60,753 nt of DNA from Saprospiraceae bacterium (GTDB lineage Bacteria > Bacteroidota > Bacteroidia > Chitinophagales > Saprospiraceae). Below, piece by piece: positions 1 to 9,079 of this stretch. The stretch is taken from assembly GCA_022842725.1 (NCBI GenBank), contig JALHOZ010000025.1, positions 1 to 60,753 of the forward strand, read 5' to 3'. Position 1 is the first letter of the stretch. Each line of letters begins with the position of its first letter. The notes below the pieces were generated by a model. It was not told where the DNA came from. It saw only the letters and a list, made by a program, of their open reading frames with translations, and did not search any database. A program made the position numbers and the translations under genes.

Positions 1-849
1 GCCAGCACCCAATTTTTTATGGCTCCGATGAATCTTTTGCCTGAAGGTGGCAAAGCGGCTTATGCAGATACAGGTACCTGGGCAGCCAAAGCCATCAAAG
101 AAGCCAAAATTTTTGGGACCGTCGATGTGGTAGCTTCTTCAAAAGCTGACAACTACACATACATTCCGAAAGACAATCCGGTCACTAACGAACATCAATA
201 TCTTCACATCACCAGCAACAATACGATTTACGGAACGCAATACCATAATTTTCCCGAGGTAGCGGTACCATTGGTTTGTGACATGTCATCCGATATTTTT
301 TCACGGCCTTTTGACATCTCAAAATTTGATATGGTCTATGCAGGTGCACAAAAAAATATGGGCCCGGCCGGCACGACACTTGTGATCGTCAAAAAATCAG
401 CTCTCGGCAACACCGGGAGAACCCTTCCGGCCATGGTAGATTTCCGCAATCACATCGAAAACGGTTCTATGTACAACACACCTCCGGTTTTCGCTATTTA
501 TGTTTCTATGTTGGTTTTGCGTTGGCTGGACAATCTCGGTGGTCTTGCAGAAATTCAAAAAATGAATCAACATAAAGCCGGTCTTTTGTATTGGGAAATT
601 GAAAGGAACCCGATGTTTTATTGCCCTGTTCACGCAGATGACCGTTCCCTGATGAATGTCAACTTTTTATTGCACGATAATACATTGGAAGCTGCCTTTC
701 TCGAACATGCCAAATCCGTAGGATGTCAGGGCATCGCCGGACACCGTTCTGTCGGGGGTTTCCGGGCATCCATATACAACGCTATGCCGGTGGAAGGTGT
801 TATGGCGCTGATCGGAGCTATGCAAAGTTTTGAACAACAAAACGGATAA
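1..849 (+). CDS. serC: Phosphoserine aminotransferase, 5' end missing
   Basis: Class V PLP-dependent aminotransferase that makes 3-phosphoserine from 3-phosphohydroxypyruvate and glutamate (serine and PLP biosynthesis, cytoplasm). The reading frame is open from base 1 (ASTQFFMAPMNLL...), so the true start lies to the left of the window and the first ATG at 19 is internal. The motif QF.MAPMNLL and the PLP-lysine region YAGAQKNMGPAG (about codons 115-126 of the visible part) are characteristic; the C-terminal end ...GHRSVGGFRASIYNAMP also fits SerC. About 280 of the usual 355-360 residues are visible. The stop is 6 bases from the next ATG, so the metallopeptidase gene is probably cotranscribed. 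Confidence 0.96.
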   Translation, partial: ASTQFFMAPMNLLPEGGKAAYADTGTWAAKAIKEAKIFGTVDVVASSKADNYTYIPKDNPVTNEHQYLHITSNNTIYGTQYHNFPEVAVPLVCDMSSDIFSRPFDISKFDMVYAGAQKNMGPAGTTLVIVKKSALGNTGRTLPAMVDFRNHIENGSMYNTPPVFAIYVSMLVLRWLDNLGGLAEIQKMNQHKAGLLYWEIERNPMFYCPVHADDRSLMNVNFLLHDNTLEAAFLEHAKSVGCQGIAGHRSVGGFRASIYNAMPVEGVMALIGAMQSFEQQNG

Positions 850-855
850 TCCCGG

Positions 856-1584
856 ATGATTTGTTATCTCAAAATCGGAACCCATGATATCCCTGTAAAA
901 GTGATCCAGGAATGGCGCAGAAGTACGCGCGTCGCCCTGGGCAAAGAACACGTTATCCTCAGGATTCCGAAAACCTTGTTTCAGGATCAGATGAATGCCC
1001 ACCTTTTATGGGCTTCCAAATGGCTTCATCAGGTGGACATCAAAAAACCGAATCTTTTGCTTCGGTATGTTCACCACAAAAAGTATGAAAACGGTTCGGT
1101 ATACAACATCGGTGGGCGGGAGTTTATCCTTTCTATCACACCTTCTTCATCAGGAACTGCCACCATAAAACTTGTCGGAGGTATTACCCTTGCCATCGAA
1201 GTACCTTTTGTGCAGGGAGTGGATACCCAAAAAGTGATTAAAAAACTACTTTCCGGATTTTTTTGCCGTTTTTTCCTTCTGGAAATAAAGACGCGGGTCA
1301 AAGAAATCAACGATCAATATTTTGGTCAAAGCTACCGTTCTGTTCGTTTGAAATACAATTCTTCCAATTGGGGTAGCTGCTCGGGAGACCGCAACCTCAA
1401 CTTTTCTGTTCGTTTGTTTTTTGCACCACCGGACGTAAGAGATTATGTCATCGTGCACGAACTCGCCCATTTGCTGGAGATGAATCATTCCCCAAAGTTT
1501 TGGAACATTGTTGAAAAAATCATGCCTGACTACGAGAGCAAAGAAAAGATGTTGAAGGTCAACAGCCACGAGTTTGATTTTTGA
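856..1584 (+). CDS. YgjP-like (DUF45) zinc metallopeptidase
   Basis: A 242-residue cytoplasmic protein of the YgjP/WLM metallopeptidase family. The family signature is visible: NSSNWGSCS at about residue 170, then HELAH (about 201-205) followed by the third ligand region EMNHSPKFW, so both zinc histidines, the catalytic Glu and the downstream His are present. No signal peptide. The physiological substrate of YgjP proteins is not settled. The gene follows serC by 6 bases. Its last 65 or so bases recur at 6513-6763, beyond the tandem array, so this gene end is one border of a duplication or insertion. Confidence 0.88.
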   Translation: MICYLKIGTHDIPVKVIQEWRRSTRVALGKEHVILRIPKTLFQDQMNAHLLWASKWLHQVDIKKPNLLLRYVHHKKYENGSVYNIGGREFILSITPSSSGTATIKLVGGITLAIEVPFVQGVDTQKVIKKLLSGFFCRFFLLEIKTRVKEINDQYFGQSYRSVRLKYNSSNWGSCSGDRNLNFSVRLFFAPPDVRDYVIVHELAHLLEMNHSPKFWNIVEKIMPDYESKEKMLKVNSHEFDF

Positions 1585-1587
1585 GGG

Positions 1588-1894
1588 TAAAGAAGCAAAA
1601 AAGACTTCTCTCCAATAGATAAATATGTTGTCAGTGCGACAAATGTAGAAATATTTGGTATTTTTTCTTTTGGATAGGTAAATTATAACTAATTTTGGAA
1701 AATAAACTTATTCTCGTGAAGGTAATGAACTTTATTTTTAGAGATCACTTGAAAATTTCAGAAAAAGTAACATTTAATTTTTCAAATAACTTATTTTTAT
1801 ACACCTACTTCTAACTTATCAACCTTAAAACTCAATGAAATGTATTCTTCAAAAAAAATATTTGATTTTAATTTAAAAAAGAGTGTCTATTTTA
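1588..1894. other. AT-rich intergenic region
   Basis: About 300 bases between the metallopeptidase stop and the first array remnant. I see no open frame of note, no RNA gene and no convincing TAnnTTTG promoter. It may contain the array promoter, but nothing allows it to be placed. Confidence 0.5.
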
Positions 1895-1952
1895 TAAGGA
1901 TAGAAGGCACAGCTTATCTTCATCCCCAGGTAAATAAACTCATTAAATTGTA
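1895..1952 (+). pseudogene. 3' remnant of a fourth array unit
   Basis: This piece matches the last 58 bases of the 504-codon genes (compare 3415-3472), at exactly one 1520-bp period upstream. It encodes the end of the sorting domain (RIEGTAYLHPQVNKLIKL) and its TAA. Sequence before about 1893 does not match, so it is the stump of a deleted unit or the left edge of an unequal-crossover event. Confidence 0.85.
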
Positions 1953-1958
1953 ATCTTC

Positions 1959-3473
1959 ATGATGAGAATACAAATATTTGTCATTTTCATCCTTTGGATT
2001 GTGACCCTGCCATACGGCAGGGCACAATCCAAATATGACTATACCTGGATATTGGGGTATGAATTTACTACATTTGATAAAGGAGGTTTTGACGATGCCG
2101 CAGAAGGTATGATCCTCAATTTTAATCAATCACCTCCCCTATTAAATAAAAAACCAATCCCTAACGGATTATGGTCATCAGCTGTTTTAAGTAACTCTGA
2201 AACAGGGCAACTTATGTTTTACACCAATGGATGCAGGATCTTCAATAAAAACCATGAGACCATGACCGGAGGAGACAGTATCAATCCCGGAGTCCAGTTT
2301 ACCTATTTTTGTAATGAAGGACCATCAAGTTATTATAGTGACTTTAATGGAAATCTCGCCTTGCCCTGGCCGGGGACTTTAAACAAAAACAAATATATTT
2401 TATTCACCAGGCCTAAAAATTTGTCATCTCCATCTATTGAAAAGATTTTATATCACATCATAGACATGGATACATCAGATAGTTTGGGAAGAGTCATACA
2501 AAAAAATGTAGAAATTTTTAAAAGTAATGAATTAGCATTAATTTCTCTTCAGGCTTGCAAACATCAAAACGGCAGGGATTGGTGGATTTTATTTTGGGAG
2601 CGGCACCGACCCGAATATCACGTCCTGCTCCTCGACGAAAACGGACCAAGATACAGCCATTCGGCTAACATAGGTTCCGTTGGTCCTTCTTCTATAGGAC
2701 AGGCTTGTTTCAGTCCGGACGGCAGCCAATATATCTGGTTTGATCATACAAAAGGTTTGGTACTTTATGATTTTGACCGGCAGACCGGGACTTTATCAAG
2801 ACCCCGGCATAAAATCATCTTACCGTATTATCAATATGGTGACGGAGGCGTGAGTTTTTCTCCCTCAGGCAGATTTGTATATCTTTCCTCAAGACAAGAA
2901 CTTTTTCAATTGGACACCTGGGAGGAGGACTTTGACAAAGCATTTACCCTGATTGATACCATCAATTTTGTCACTTTTGTTGGCATACCTTTGGATTTTT
3001 CAAACAGCATGTTGGCACCAGATTGTAAGATATATATCAGCACTTCGTTTACATGGTTTTTTTATCATGTCATCCACCATCCGGATGAAAAAGGGGCTGC
3101 CTGCGGACTTAAAAAAATGGATCTTGAGCTGCCCTGGCCTAATAGCAACAGTGCGGTACCCAATATGGTACACTACCGTATGGATGAGGAGGAGATTTGT
3201 GATCGCAGTCTTACTTACCTCTTTCCGGAGGAGTGGTATCAATACAAAAAGGTCAAAATCTACCCCAACCCTGCTTACGACCGACTACACATAGAGGCCG
3301 AAGGTGACGTCACAGTCAGTATGATCAACATAGCCGGAGAGACAGTAATACGCACCTCTGTGATCGACAAAAGCTCCATCGACATCTCTACCCTGCCGGC
3401 AGGTATCTATTTTGTGAGGATAGAAGGCACAGCTTATCTTCATACGCAGGTAAATAAACTCATTAAATTGTAA
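1959..3473 (+). CDS. Secreted T9SS-sorted propeller-like protein, copy 1
   Basis: A 504-residue secreted protein. Residues 1-22 form a signal peptide (hydrophobic VFIILWIV-type core, cleavage near GRAQS). The middle holds WD/propeller-like blades (QACFSPDGSQYIWFD about 245, GGVSFSPSGRFVYLS about 300). From about residue 430 there is a type A type IX secretion sorting domain: YPNPAYDRL, then LPAGIYFVRI and a basic end LIKL. It is therefore predicted to cross the outer membrane and be attached to or released from the surface. Function unknown; no catalytic motif was seen. No promoter could be placed directly before it, because the preceding DNA is the remnant unit. Confidence 0.88.
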   Translation: MMRIQIFVIFILWIVTLPYGRAQSKYDYTWILGYEFTTFDKGGFDDAAEGMILNFNQSPPLLNKKPIPNGLWSSAVLSNSETGQLMFYTNGCRIFNKNHETMTGGDSINPGVQFTYFCNEGPSSYYSDFNGNLALPWPGTLNKNKYILFTRPKNLSSPSIEKILYHIIDMDTSDSLGRVIQKNVEIFKSNELALISLQACKHQNGRDWWILFWERHRPEYHVLLLDENGPRYSHSANIGSVGPSSIGQACFSPDGSQYIWFDHTKGLVLYDFDRQTGTLSRPRHKIILPYYQYGDGGVSFSPSGRFVYLSSRQELFQLDTWEEDFDKAFTLIDTINFVTFVGIPLDFSNSMLAPDCKIYISTSFTWFFYHVIHHPDEKGAACGLKKMDLELPWPNSNSAVPNMVHYRMDEEEICDRSLTYLFPEEWYQYKKVKIYPNPAYDRLHIEAEGDVTVSMINIAGETVIRTSVIDKSSIDISTLPAGIYFVRIEGTAYLHTQVNKLIKL

Positions 3474-3478
3474 TCTTC

Positions 3479-4993
3479 ATGATGAGAATACAAATATTTG
3501 TCATTTTCATCCTTTGGATTGTGACCCTGCCATACGGCAGGGCACAATCCAAATATGACTATACCTGGATATTGGGGTATGAATTTACTACATTTGATAA
3601 AGGAGGTTTTGACGATGCCGCAGAAGGTATGATCCTCAATTTTAATCAATCACCTCCCCTATTAAATAAAAAACCAATCCCTAACGGATTATGGTCATCA
3701 GCTGTTTTAAGTAACTCTGAAACAGGGCAACTTATGTTTTACACCAATGGATGCAGGATCTTCAATAAAAACCATGAGACCATGACCGGAGGAGACAGCA
3801 TCAATCCCGGAGTCCAGTTTACCTATTTTTGTAATGAAGGACCATCAAGTTATTACAGCAATTTTAATGGAAATCTCGCCTTGCCCTGGCCGGGAGTTCA
3901 AAACAAGAATAAATACATTCTTTTTACAAGACCTAAAAGTTTATCAGACCCTTTTATGCAATCTATATTATACCATATCATTGATATGGAAACACCGGAT
4001 AGTTTGGGTGTTGTTGCTCAAAAGAATGTTAAAGTTTTTAAAGGTCAAAATTTAGCTTCTATTTCTTTACAAGCCTGCAAACATCAAAACGGCAGGGATT
4101 GGTGGATTTTGTTTTGGGAGCGGCACCGGCCTGAATACCACGTCCTGCTACTTGATGAAAACGGACCAAGATACAGTCATTCCCGAACAATTGGCACTAT
4201 AGGACCATCCACTATTGGCCAGGCTTGTTTCAGTCCGGATGGCAGTCAATATATCTGGTTTGACCATACCAAAGGTCTGGTTCTTTATGATTTTGACCGG
4301 CAGACCGGGACACTCTCAAGACCCAGACATAAAATCATCCTACCTTATTATGAATATGGAGTTGGAGGCGTTAGTTTTTCGCCTTCGGGTAGATTCGTTT
4401 ATTTGTCTGCAAGACAAGAACTTTTTCAATTGGACACCTGGGAGGAGGACTTTGACCAGGCATTTACCCTGATTGATACCATCAATTTTGTCACTTTTGT
4501 TGGCATACCTTTGGATTTTTCAAACAGTATGTTGGCACCGGATTGTAAGATTTATATCAGCACTTCGTTTACATGGTTTTTTTATCATGTCATCCACCAT
4601 CCGGATGAAAAAGGGACTGCCTGCGGCCTTAAAAAAATGGATCTGGAGCTTCCCTGGCCCAATAGTAACAGCTTTGTTCCAAATATGGTCCACTATCGTA
4701 TGGATGAGGAGGAGATTTGTGATCGTAGCCTTACTTCCCTCTTTCCGGAGGAGTGGTATCATTCTAATAAGGTCAAAATCTACCCCAACCCGGCTTATGA
4801 CAGGCTGTACATAGAGGCCGAAGGTGATGTCACAATCAACATGATCAACATAGCAGGAGAGACAGTCGTACGCACTTCTGTGATCGATAAAAGTGCCATA
4901 GACATCTCAACCCTACCTCCCGGTGTCTATTTCGTCAGGATAGAAGGGGCTGTTTATGCTCAACCACAGGTTTTGAAACTTATCAAATTGTAA
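3479..4993 (+). CDS. Secreted T9SS-sorted propeller-like protein, copy 2
   Basis: Paralogue of the preceding gene with identical length (504 aa) and the same signal peptide and first 130 or so residues. Differences concentrate in residues 130-190 (for example GVQNKNKYILF against GTLNKNKYILF, and SLSDPFMQS against NLSSPSIEK) and in the last 20 residues (GAVYAQPQVLKLIKL). The sorting domain is intact. With a 5-base spacer it is very likely read on the same transcript as copy 1. Confidence 0.88.
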   Translation: MMRIQIFVIFILWIVTLPYGRAQSKYDYTWILGYEFTTFDKGGFDDAAEGMILNFNQSPPLLNKKPIPNGLWSSAVLSNSETGQLMFYTNGCRIFNKNHETMTGGDSINPGVQFTYFCNEGPSSYYSNFNGNLALPWPGVQNKNKYILFTRPKSLSDPFMQSILYHIIDMETPDSLGVVAQKNVKVFKGQNLASISLQACKHQNGRDWWILFWERHRPEYHVLLLDENGPRYSHSRTIGTIGPSTIGQACFSPDGSQYIWFDHTKGLVLYDFDRQTGTLSRPRHKIILPYYEYGVGGVSFSPSGRFVYLSARQELFQLDTWEEDFDQAFTLIDTINFVTFVGIPLDFSNSMLAPDCKIYISTSFTWFFYHVIHHPDEKGTACGLKKMDLELPWPNSNSFVPNMVHYRMDEEEICDRSLTSLFPEEWYHSNKVKIYPNPAYDRLYIEAEGDVTINMINIAGETVVRTSVIDKSAIDISTLPPGVYFVRIEGAVYAQPQVLKLIKL

Positions 4994-4998
4994 TCTTT

Positions 4999-6513
4999 AT
5001 GATGAGAATACAAATATTTGTCATTTTCATCCTTTGGATTGTGACCCTGCCATACGGCAGGGCACAATCCAAATATGACTATACCTGGATATTGGGGTAT
5101 GAATTTACTACATTTGATAAAGGAGGTTTTGACGATGCCGCAGAAGGTATGATCCTCAATTTTAATCAATCACCTCCTCTATTAAATAAAAAACCAATCC
5201 CTAACGGATTATGGTCATCAGCTGTTTTAAGTAACTCTGAATCAGGGCAACTTATGTTTTACACCAACGGATGCAGGATCTTCAATAAAAACCATGAGAC
5301 CATGACCGGAGGAGACAGCATCAATCCCGGAATCCAGTTTACCTATTTTTGTAATGAAGGACCATGGAGTTATTACAGTGATTTTAATGGAATTCTCGCC
5401 TTGCCCTGGCCGGGGACGATAAACAAAAACAAATATATTTTATTTACCCGTCCTAAAAGCTTATCTGACCCATTTATCCAATCCATATTGTATCACATTA
5501 TTGATATGGATACACCAGATAGTTTGGGTGCTGTTGCTCAAAAGAATGTTGAAGTTTTCAAAGGTAAAGATCTTGGATATATTTCTTTACAAGCCTGCAA
5601 ACATCAAAACGGGAGAGATTGGTGGATTTTGTTTTGGGAGCGGCACAGGCCTGAATACCACGTCCTGCTACTTGACGAAAACGGCCCCCGTTTCAGTCAT
5701 ACATCTACCATCGGCCAAATAGGACCATATTCTATTGGTCAGGCTTGTTTCAGTCCGAATGGCAGCCAATATATCTGGTTTGACCATACCAAAGGATTGG
5801 TCCTTTATGATTTTGATCGGCAGACTGGAACACTCACAAGACCCAGACACAAAATCATCCTACCTTATTATGAATATGGAGTTGGAGGTGTAAGTTTTTC
5901 GCCTTCGGGCAGATTTGTATATCTGTCTGCAAGACAAGAGTTGTTTCAATTGGACACTTGGGAGGAGGACTTTGACCAGGCTTTTACCCTGATTGATACC
6001 ATCAATTTTGTCACTTATGTAGGAATTCCTCTAAACTTTTCAAACAGTATGTTGGCTCCGGATTGTAAAATATATATCAGTACTGGTTTTACCTGGTTTT
6101 TTTATCATGTTATCCACCATCCGGATGAAAAAGGGGCTGCCTGCGGACTTAAAAAAATGGATTTGGAGTTTCCCTGGCCCAATAGTAACAGCTTTGTTCC
6201 AAATATGGCCCACTACCGTATGGATGAGGAGGAGATTTGTGATCGCAGTCTTACTTCCCTCTTTCCGGAGGAGTGGTATCAATCCAATAAGGTCAAAATC
6301 TACCCCAATCCGGCTTATGACAGGCTGTACATAGAGGCCGAAGGTGACGTCACAATCAATATGATCAACATAGCCGGAGAGATAGTCGTACGCACCTCTG
6401 TGATCGACAAAAGCTCCATCGACATCTCTACCCTGCCGGCAGGTGTCTATTTTGTGAGGATAGAAGGCCCAGCTTATCTTCATCCGCAGGTAAATAAACT
6501 CATTAAATTGTAA
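4999..6513 (+). CDS. Secreted T9SS-sorted propeller-like protein, copy 3
   Basis: Third 504-residue paralogue. It is closest to copy 2 in the variable middle (SLSDPFIQS) but its C-terminal end (LHPQVNKLIKL) is like copy 1 and the upstream remnant, which again points to recombination between units. Signal peptide, propeller-like FSPNG/FSPSG strands and sorting domain are intact. Directly after its TAA the sequence switches to a copy of the metallopeptidase gene end. Confidence 0.88.
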   Translation: MMRIQIFVIFILWIVTLPYGRAQSKYDYTWILGYEFTTFDKGGFDDAAEGMILNFNQSPPLLNKKPIPNGLWSSAVLSNSESGQLMFYTNGCRIFNKNHETMTGGDSINPGIQFTYFCNEGPWSYYSDFNGILALPWPGTINKNKYILFTRPKSLSDPFIQSILYHIIDMDTPDSLGAVAQKNVEVFKGKDLGYISLQACKHQNGRDWWILFWERHRPEYHVLLLDENGPRFSHTSTIGQIGPYSIGQACFSPNGSQYIWFDHTKGLVLYDFDRQTGTLTRPRHKIILPYYEYGVGGVSFSPSGRFVYLSARQELFQLDTWEEDFDQAFTLIDTINFVTYVGIPLNFSNSMLAPDCKIYISTGFTWFFYHVIHHPDEKGAACGLKKMDLEFPWPNSNSFVPNMAHYRMDEEEICDRSLTSLFPEEWYQSNKVKIYPNPAYDRLYIEAEGDVTINMINIAGEIVVRTSVIDKSSIDISTLPAGVYFVRIEGPAYLHPQVNKLIKL

Positions 6514-6763
6514 AAACATCATGCCTGACTACGAGTGCTCTGTCCAGATACTAAGTTAAATTATAATGGCAGTTATTTTTTTGAAGATCAAGTCAAAAAA
6601 TTTTAATGCCGCCAAAGCGGTACACAGGCATCTCGTCAACTATTGACGAGAATGACGCTGAGATTCGAAAAAAGAACAACAATTAATTAAGTTCTTTATC
6701 TGGACAGAGCACTATAGCAAAAAAAAGATGTTAAAAGTCAACAGCCACGAGTTTGATTTTTGA
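6513..6763 (+). pseudogene. Duplicate of the YgjP-like gene 3' end, split by an insertion
   Basis: Bases 6519-6534 repeat the metallopeptidase coding sequence around 1522-1537 (ATGCCTGACTACGA), and 6715-6763 repeat 1538-1586, ending in the same HEFDF codons and TGA. The two halves are separated by the MITE-like element. There is no start and no catalytic part, so this is a gene fragment, not a gene. It forms a direct repeat with 1519-1587 around the array. Confidence 0.9.
6535..6712. mobile_element. MITE-like element, 178 bp, 16-bp perfect terminal inverted repeats
   Basis: The ends GTGCTCTGTCCAGATA (6535-6550) and TATCTGGACAGAGCAC (6697-6712) are perfect reverse complements, with weaker complementarity continuing inward. 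The inside has no reading frame but has a perfect hairpin CTCGTCAA-CTA-TTGACGAG. It splits the duplicated metallopeptidase tail, which proves insertion. A target duplication is not clear: the right flank begins TATAGC where the intact copy has GAGAGC. The parent transposase is not in the window. Confidence 0.82.
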
Positions 6764-6892
6764 GGACCACTCCTACGGTGACTCAAAATATGTAAAAATT
6801 CATTTTCACAACGATACCAACTATAAAAAAGATTATACATTGTTCATTTTGATATGTATATATTCTTAAGACCTGGTATCAGGTAGTGGTGG

Positions 6893-7843
6893 CTAAACCA
6901 AAGGTTTTATAAACTGCATTATACTTCCGGATTGATTTAGTTGATGTTCATAAAAAGTATTATCTATCATCCTTTGTATCAGGTCTTCCATTTGAATGCC
7001 ATGATAAAAACACAAAGCAGGCATGAGCGATTTTTCAGGATCCATGTTTGGCATGGCATTTACGTCCAGAACATAAATGGTACCATCATGGGCCATTCTG
7101 AAATCGGTTCTTGACATCCCTTTTAAACCGATTTCATTATGTAACATCACAGCCTGACTCATCAACATTTTTTGTTGATGGTCTGTCAACACCGGGTTTA
7201 GGTCTCTCATCGTTTTACCAAAACTGTGGCCTGCAATATAAATGGTTGACGCTTCTTCCGGTTTGATTTCTATAGGTGGTAATGCCATATAATTCATACC
7301 TCGTTCATCAGGTATAACAGCTACTGAAAATTCCCGGCCTTCAATATAAGGCTGGATAATTAAGTCTTTTTCTACGGTATCCAAATATTGTTTCATCCAA
7401 TTTCCGGTATTGATGGTAATATCCCGGTGGCAACTGCCTTTGCGGGGTTTTGACAGATACCAAAACGTATCCTCCAGATTTTCAACGGAGGTCATAATCT
7501 CCGGAGTATTGATATGTAAATGTTTACAAATTTGCGGCAATAATGCTTTATCCTGCGCTTTGACCAATGCTTTATGAGATGAAGCGGTATGTAAAATTCC
7601 GTTTTTTTCCAACCAACCAGCTACTTCAACCTGTCCGTAATTTTGGAATCCGTAAGATAGATTAAAAACCAAATCAAATTTTCGAAGGTTTTCCAGTACT
7701 TTATTTTCAAAACCATCAAAATGAACAATGGCTGTTTCAATATCGACCGGTGTATGGGCAACCAAAAAGTTTAATGTATTTTCATTGACATTTTCTTTCC
7801 ACGGAGTCAGGTCAGAATCGGTGTATAAATAAACAAGTTTCAT
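6893..7843 (-). CDS. ATP-grasp ligase related to D-alanine-D-alanine ligase
   Basis: A 316-residue ATP-grasp protein. The C-terminal half has the Ddl-type order: a flexible phosphate-binding segment near YLSKPRKGSCHRD, the YIEGREFSVAV strand, and the metal-binding end MSRTDFRMAHDG...VLDVNAMPNMDP. The N-terminal third resembles a pre-ATP-grasp domain (FDLVFNLSYG). It probably joins an amine to a carboxylate using ATP, but it is shorter and more divergent than true DdlA/B, so the substrate is open (dipeptide or peptide-type ligase). It is last in line behind the phosphoesterase operon, with a 138-base gap, and may have its own promoter. Confidence 0.8.
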   Translation of the reverse strand: MKLVYLYTDSDLTPWKENVNENTLNFLVAHTPVDIETAIVHFDGFENKVLENLRKFDLVFNLSYGFQNYGQVEVAGWLEKNGILHTASSHKALVKAQDKALLPQICKHLHINTPEIMTSVENLEDTFWYLSKPRKGSCHRDITINTGNWMKQYLDTVEKDLIIQPYIEGREFSVAVIPDERGMNYMALPPIEIKPEEASTIYIAGHSFGKTMRDLNPVLTDHQQKMLMSQAVMLHNEIGLKGMSRTDFRMAHDGTIYVLDVNAMPNMDPEKSLMPALCFYHGIQMEDLIQRMIDNTFYEHQLNQSGSIMQFIKPLV

Positions 7844-7981
7844 GGATTAATTATTTTTCCAAAGGTAAACCTATGCTTACTTAAGAGATGAAATTCATTA
7901 TTAATTTTGGATTAAGGAATCGTATCCAATATAAAAAATATATTTCCCCGAAAGGTAAAAAACCATTCTTTTCGATAAAAT

Positions 7982-9079
7982 TTACTTTATCACTCCGGGA
8001 ATTACTTCTCCAACCTCTTCCTTATTCTGATAGTCAAATCCTAAAAAGGCTGCAACCGTTTTGGCTACCTGATTTTGAAAAAAACGACCTTTGTCTTTTC
8101 TTTCTCCTGATGCCGGTGTGTCAGGACCCAAAAATGCCATCCAGATTTCATTTGAACCGACAAAAATTTTGCCGTGGGAAGTCCATTCTTTTTTGACGAC
8201 GTCTCCTCTGCCGTGATCTGTAGTGATTACAAACGTTGTTTTGTCTTTATAAACCGGATCCTGCTGACAAAAATCCCATAATTCCTGAATAAATTTGTCT
8301 GTTCTTTTGGTCGCGTCCAGGTAATGATCGTACCTGCTGTCGTGGGCAAAATCATCGGTTTCGCCGTAAGAAATAAACATCACTTTCGGATGTTTTCGTT
8401 TGGCATATTCGACAGCGTAATGGTGGGTAAAAACATCGAGACGAACACTTGACCAGGGACTGTGGGTCTGTCCCTGAATTTCATTGAGATATATTTCTTT
8501 GATACTCAGGTCTTCACCTTTGGCAATATCAAAGCCGGCATTGACCGGAATTCCAGATCTTTCTGTATTGATAATATAAGGAAACACAACCCAGGAACCA
8601 AATGCTGCCACCCTGCCATTAAGTTCGGGTTTTTGGTTCAGCCATTCCAATACCGTGATGTTCGGATTATTTATTTTATCGTTGGATTTGATATAAGGAT
8701 CTGTATAGCCGGTCAGGATTTCGTTATATCCCGGATATGAAAACCAGTGAATATTGGTTACCAAAGCTAAATTTCCCAGATTTTTATTTCCTAATATCTG
8801 ACCATTATCCGCTAAGGTGCTCCAAAACCAAGGCATCAGGATTTTTCTTTTTTCCTGGTAGGTAGGTGCCCAATAGGACTTTTTCAGCGCTGCGGTATCT
8901 TTGACAAATTTTATGTTGGTCAACAAACTATCATCCGCTCCGTAAAACAATTCCTGCCATCTTAACCCGTCCAGGGTAATAAAAAATACATTTTCGGTAT
9001 TGAGTGTGGCTGACTGAGCGTAAACACAAACAACATTAAAAACCAAAATTCCTGCTAAAAACCATTCTTTAACCTTCAT
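7982..9079 (-). CDS. Secreted alkaline-phosphatase-superfamily phosphodiesterase
   Basis: A 365-residue exported protein (signal peptide MKVKEWFLAGILVFNVVCVYAQ). It has alkaline phosphatase/nucleotide pyrophosphatase superfamily traits: the first metal Asp in FFITLDGLRWQ, a nucleophile-type segment SYPGYNEILTG, a distal GETDDFAHDSRYDHY and ITTDHGRG. It should cleave a phosphate ester, diester or phosphonate ester in the periplasm; the exact substrate cannot be read from sequence. Its ATG overlaps the stop of the metallophosphoesterase gene (TAATG at 9077-9081), showing translational coupling in the phosphonate operon. Confidence 0.83.
   Translation of the reverse strand: MKVKEWFLAGILVFNVVCVYAQSATLNTENVFFITLDGLRWQELFYGADDSLLTNIKFVKDTAALKKSYWAPTYQEKRKILMPWFWSTLADNGQILGNKNLGNLALVTNIHWFSYPGYNEILTGYTDPYIKSNDKINNPNITVLEWLNQKPELNGRVAAFGSWVVFPYIINTERSGIPVNAGFDIAKGEDLSIKEIYLNEIQGQTHSPWSSVRLDVFTHHYAVEYAKRKHPKVMFISYGETDDFAHDSRYDHYLDATKRTDKFIQELWDFCQQDPVYKDKTTFVITTDHGRGDVVKKEWTSHGKIFVGSNEIWMAFLGPDTPASGERKDKGRFFQNQVAKTVAAFLGFDYQNKEEVGEVIPGVIK

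Larger units (their letters stand above)
1895..6513 (+). repeat. Tandem gene array, period 1520 bp, three full units
   Basis: ATG codons at 1959, 3479 and 4999 are exactly 1520 bases apart; stop-to-start spacers are all 5 bases. The first 340 or so bases of each unit are almost identical, the part coding for residues 130-190 varies most, and the rest is intermediate. This mosaic pattern suggests gene conversion between copies. The partial unit at 1895-1952 extends the array on the left. Confidence 0.95.

Noticed and set aside
6513-6763. A second functional metallopeptidase gene
   Set aside because: Only the last 20 or so codons are present and they are split by the 178-bp insertion; no HELAH motif.
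7982-9079. Assignment as phosphonoacetate hydrolase (PhnA)
   Set aside because: PhnA is also in the alkaline phosphatase superfamily, but this protein has a signal peptide and I cannot identify PhnA-specific substrate residues; the neutral phosphodiesterase name is safer.
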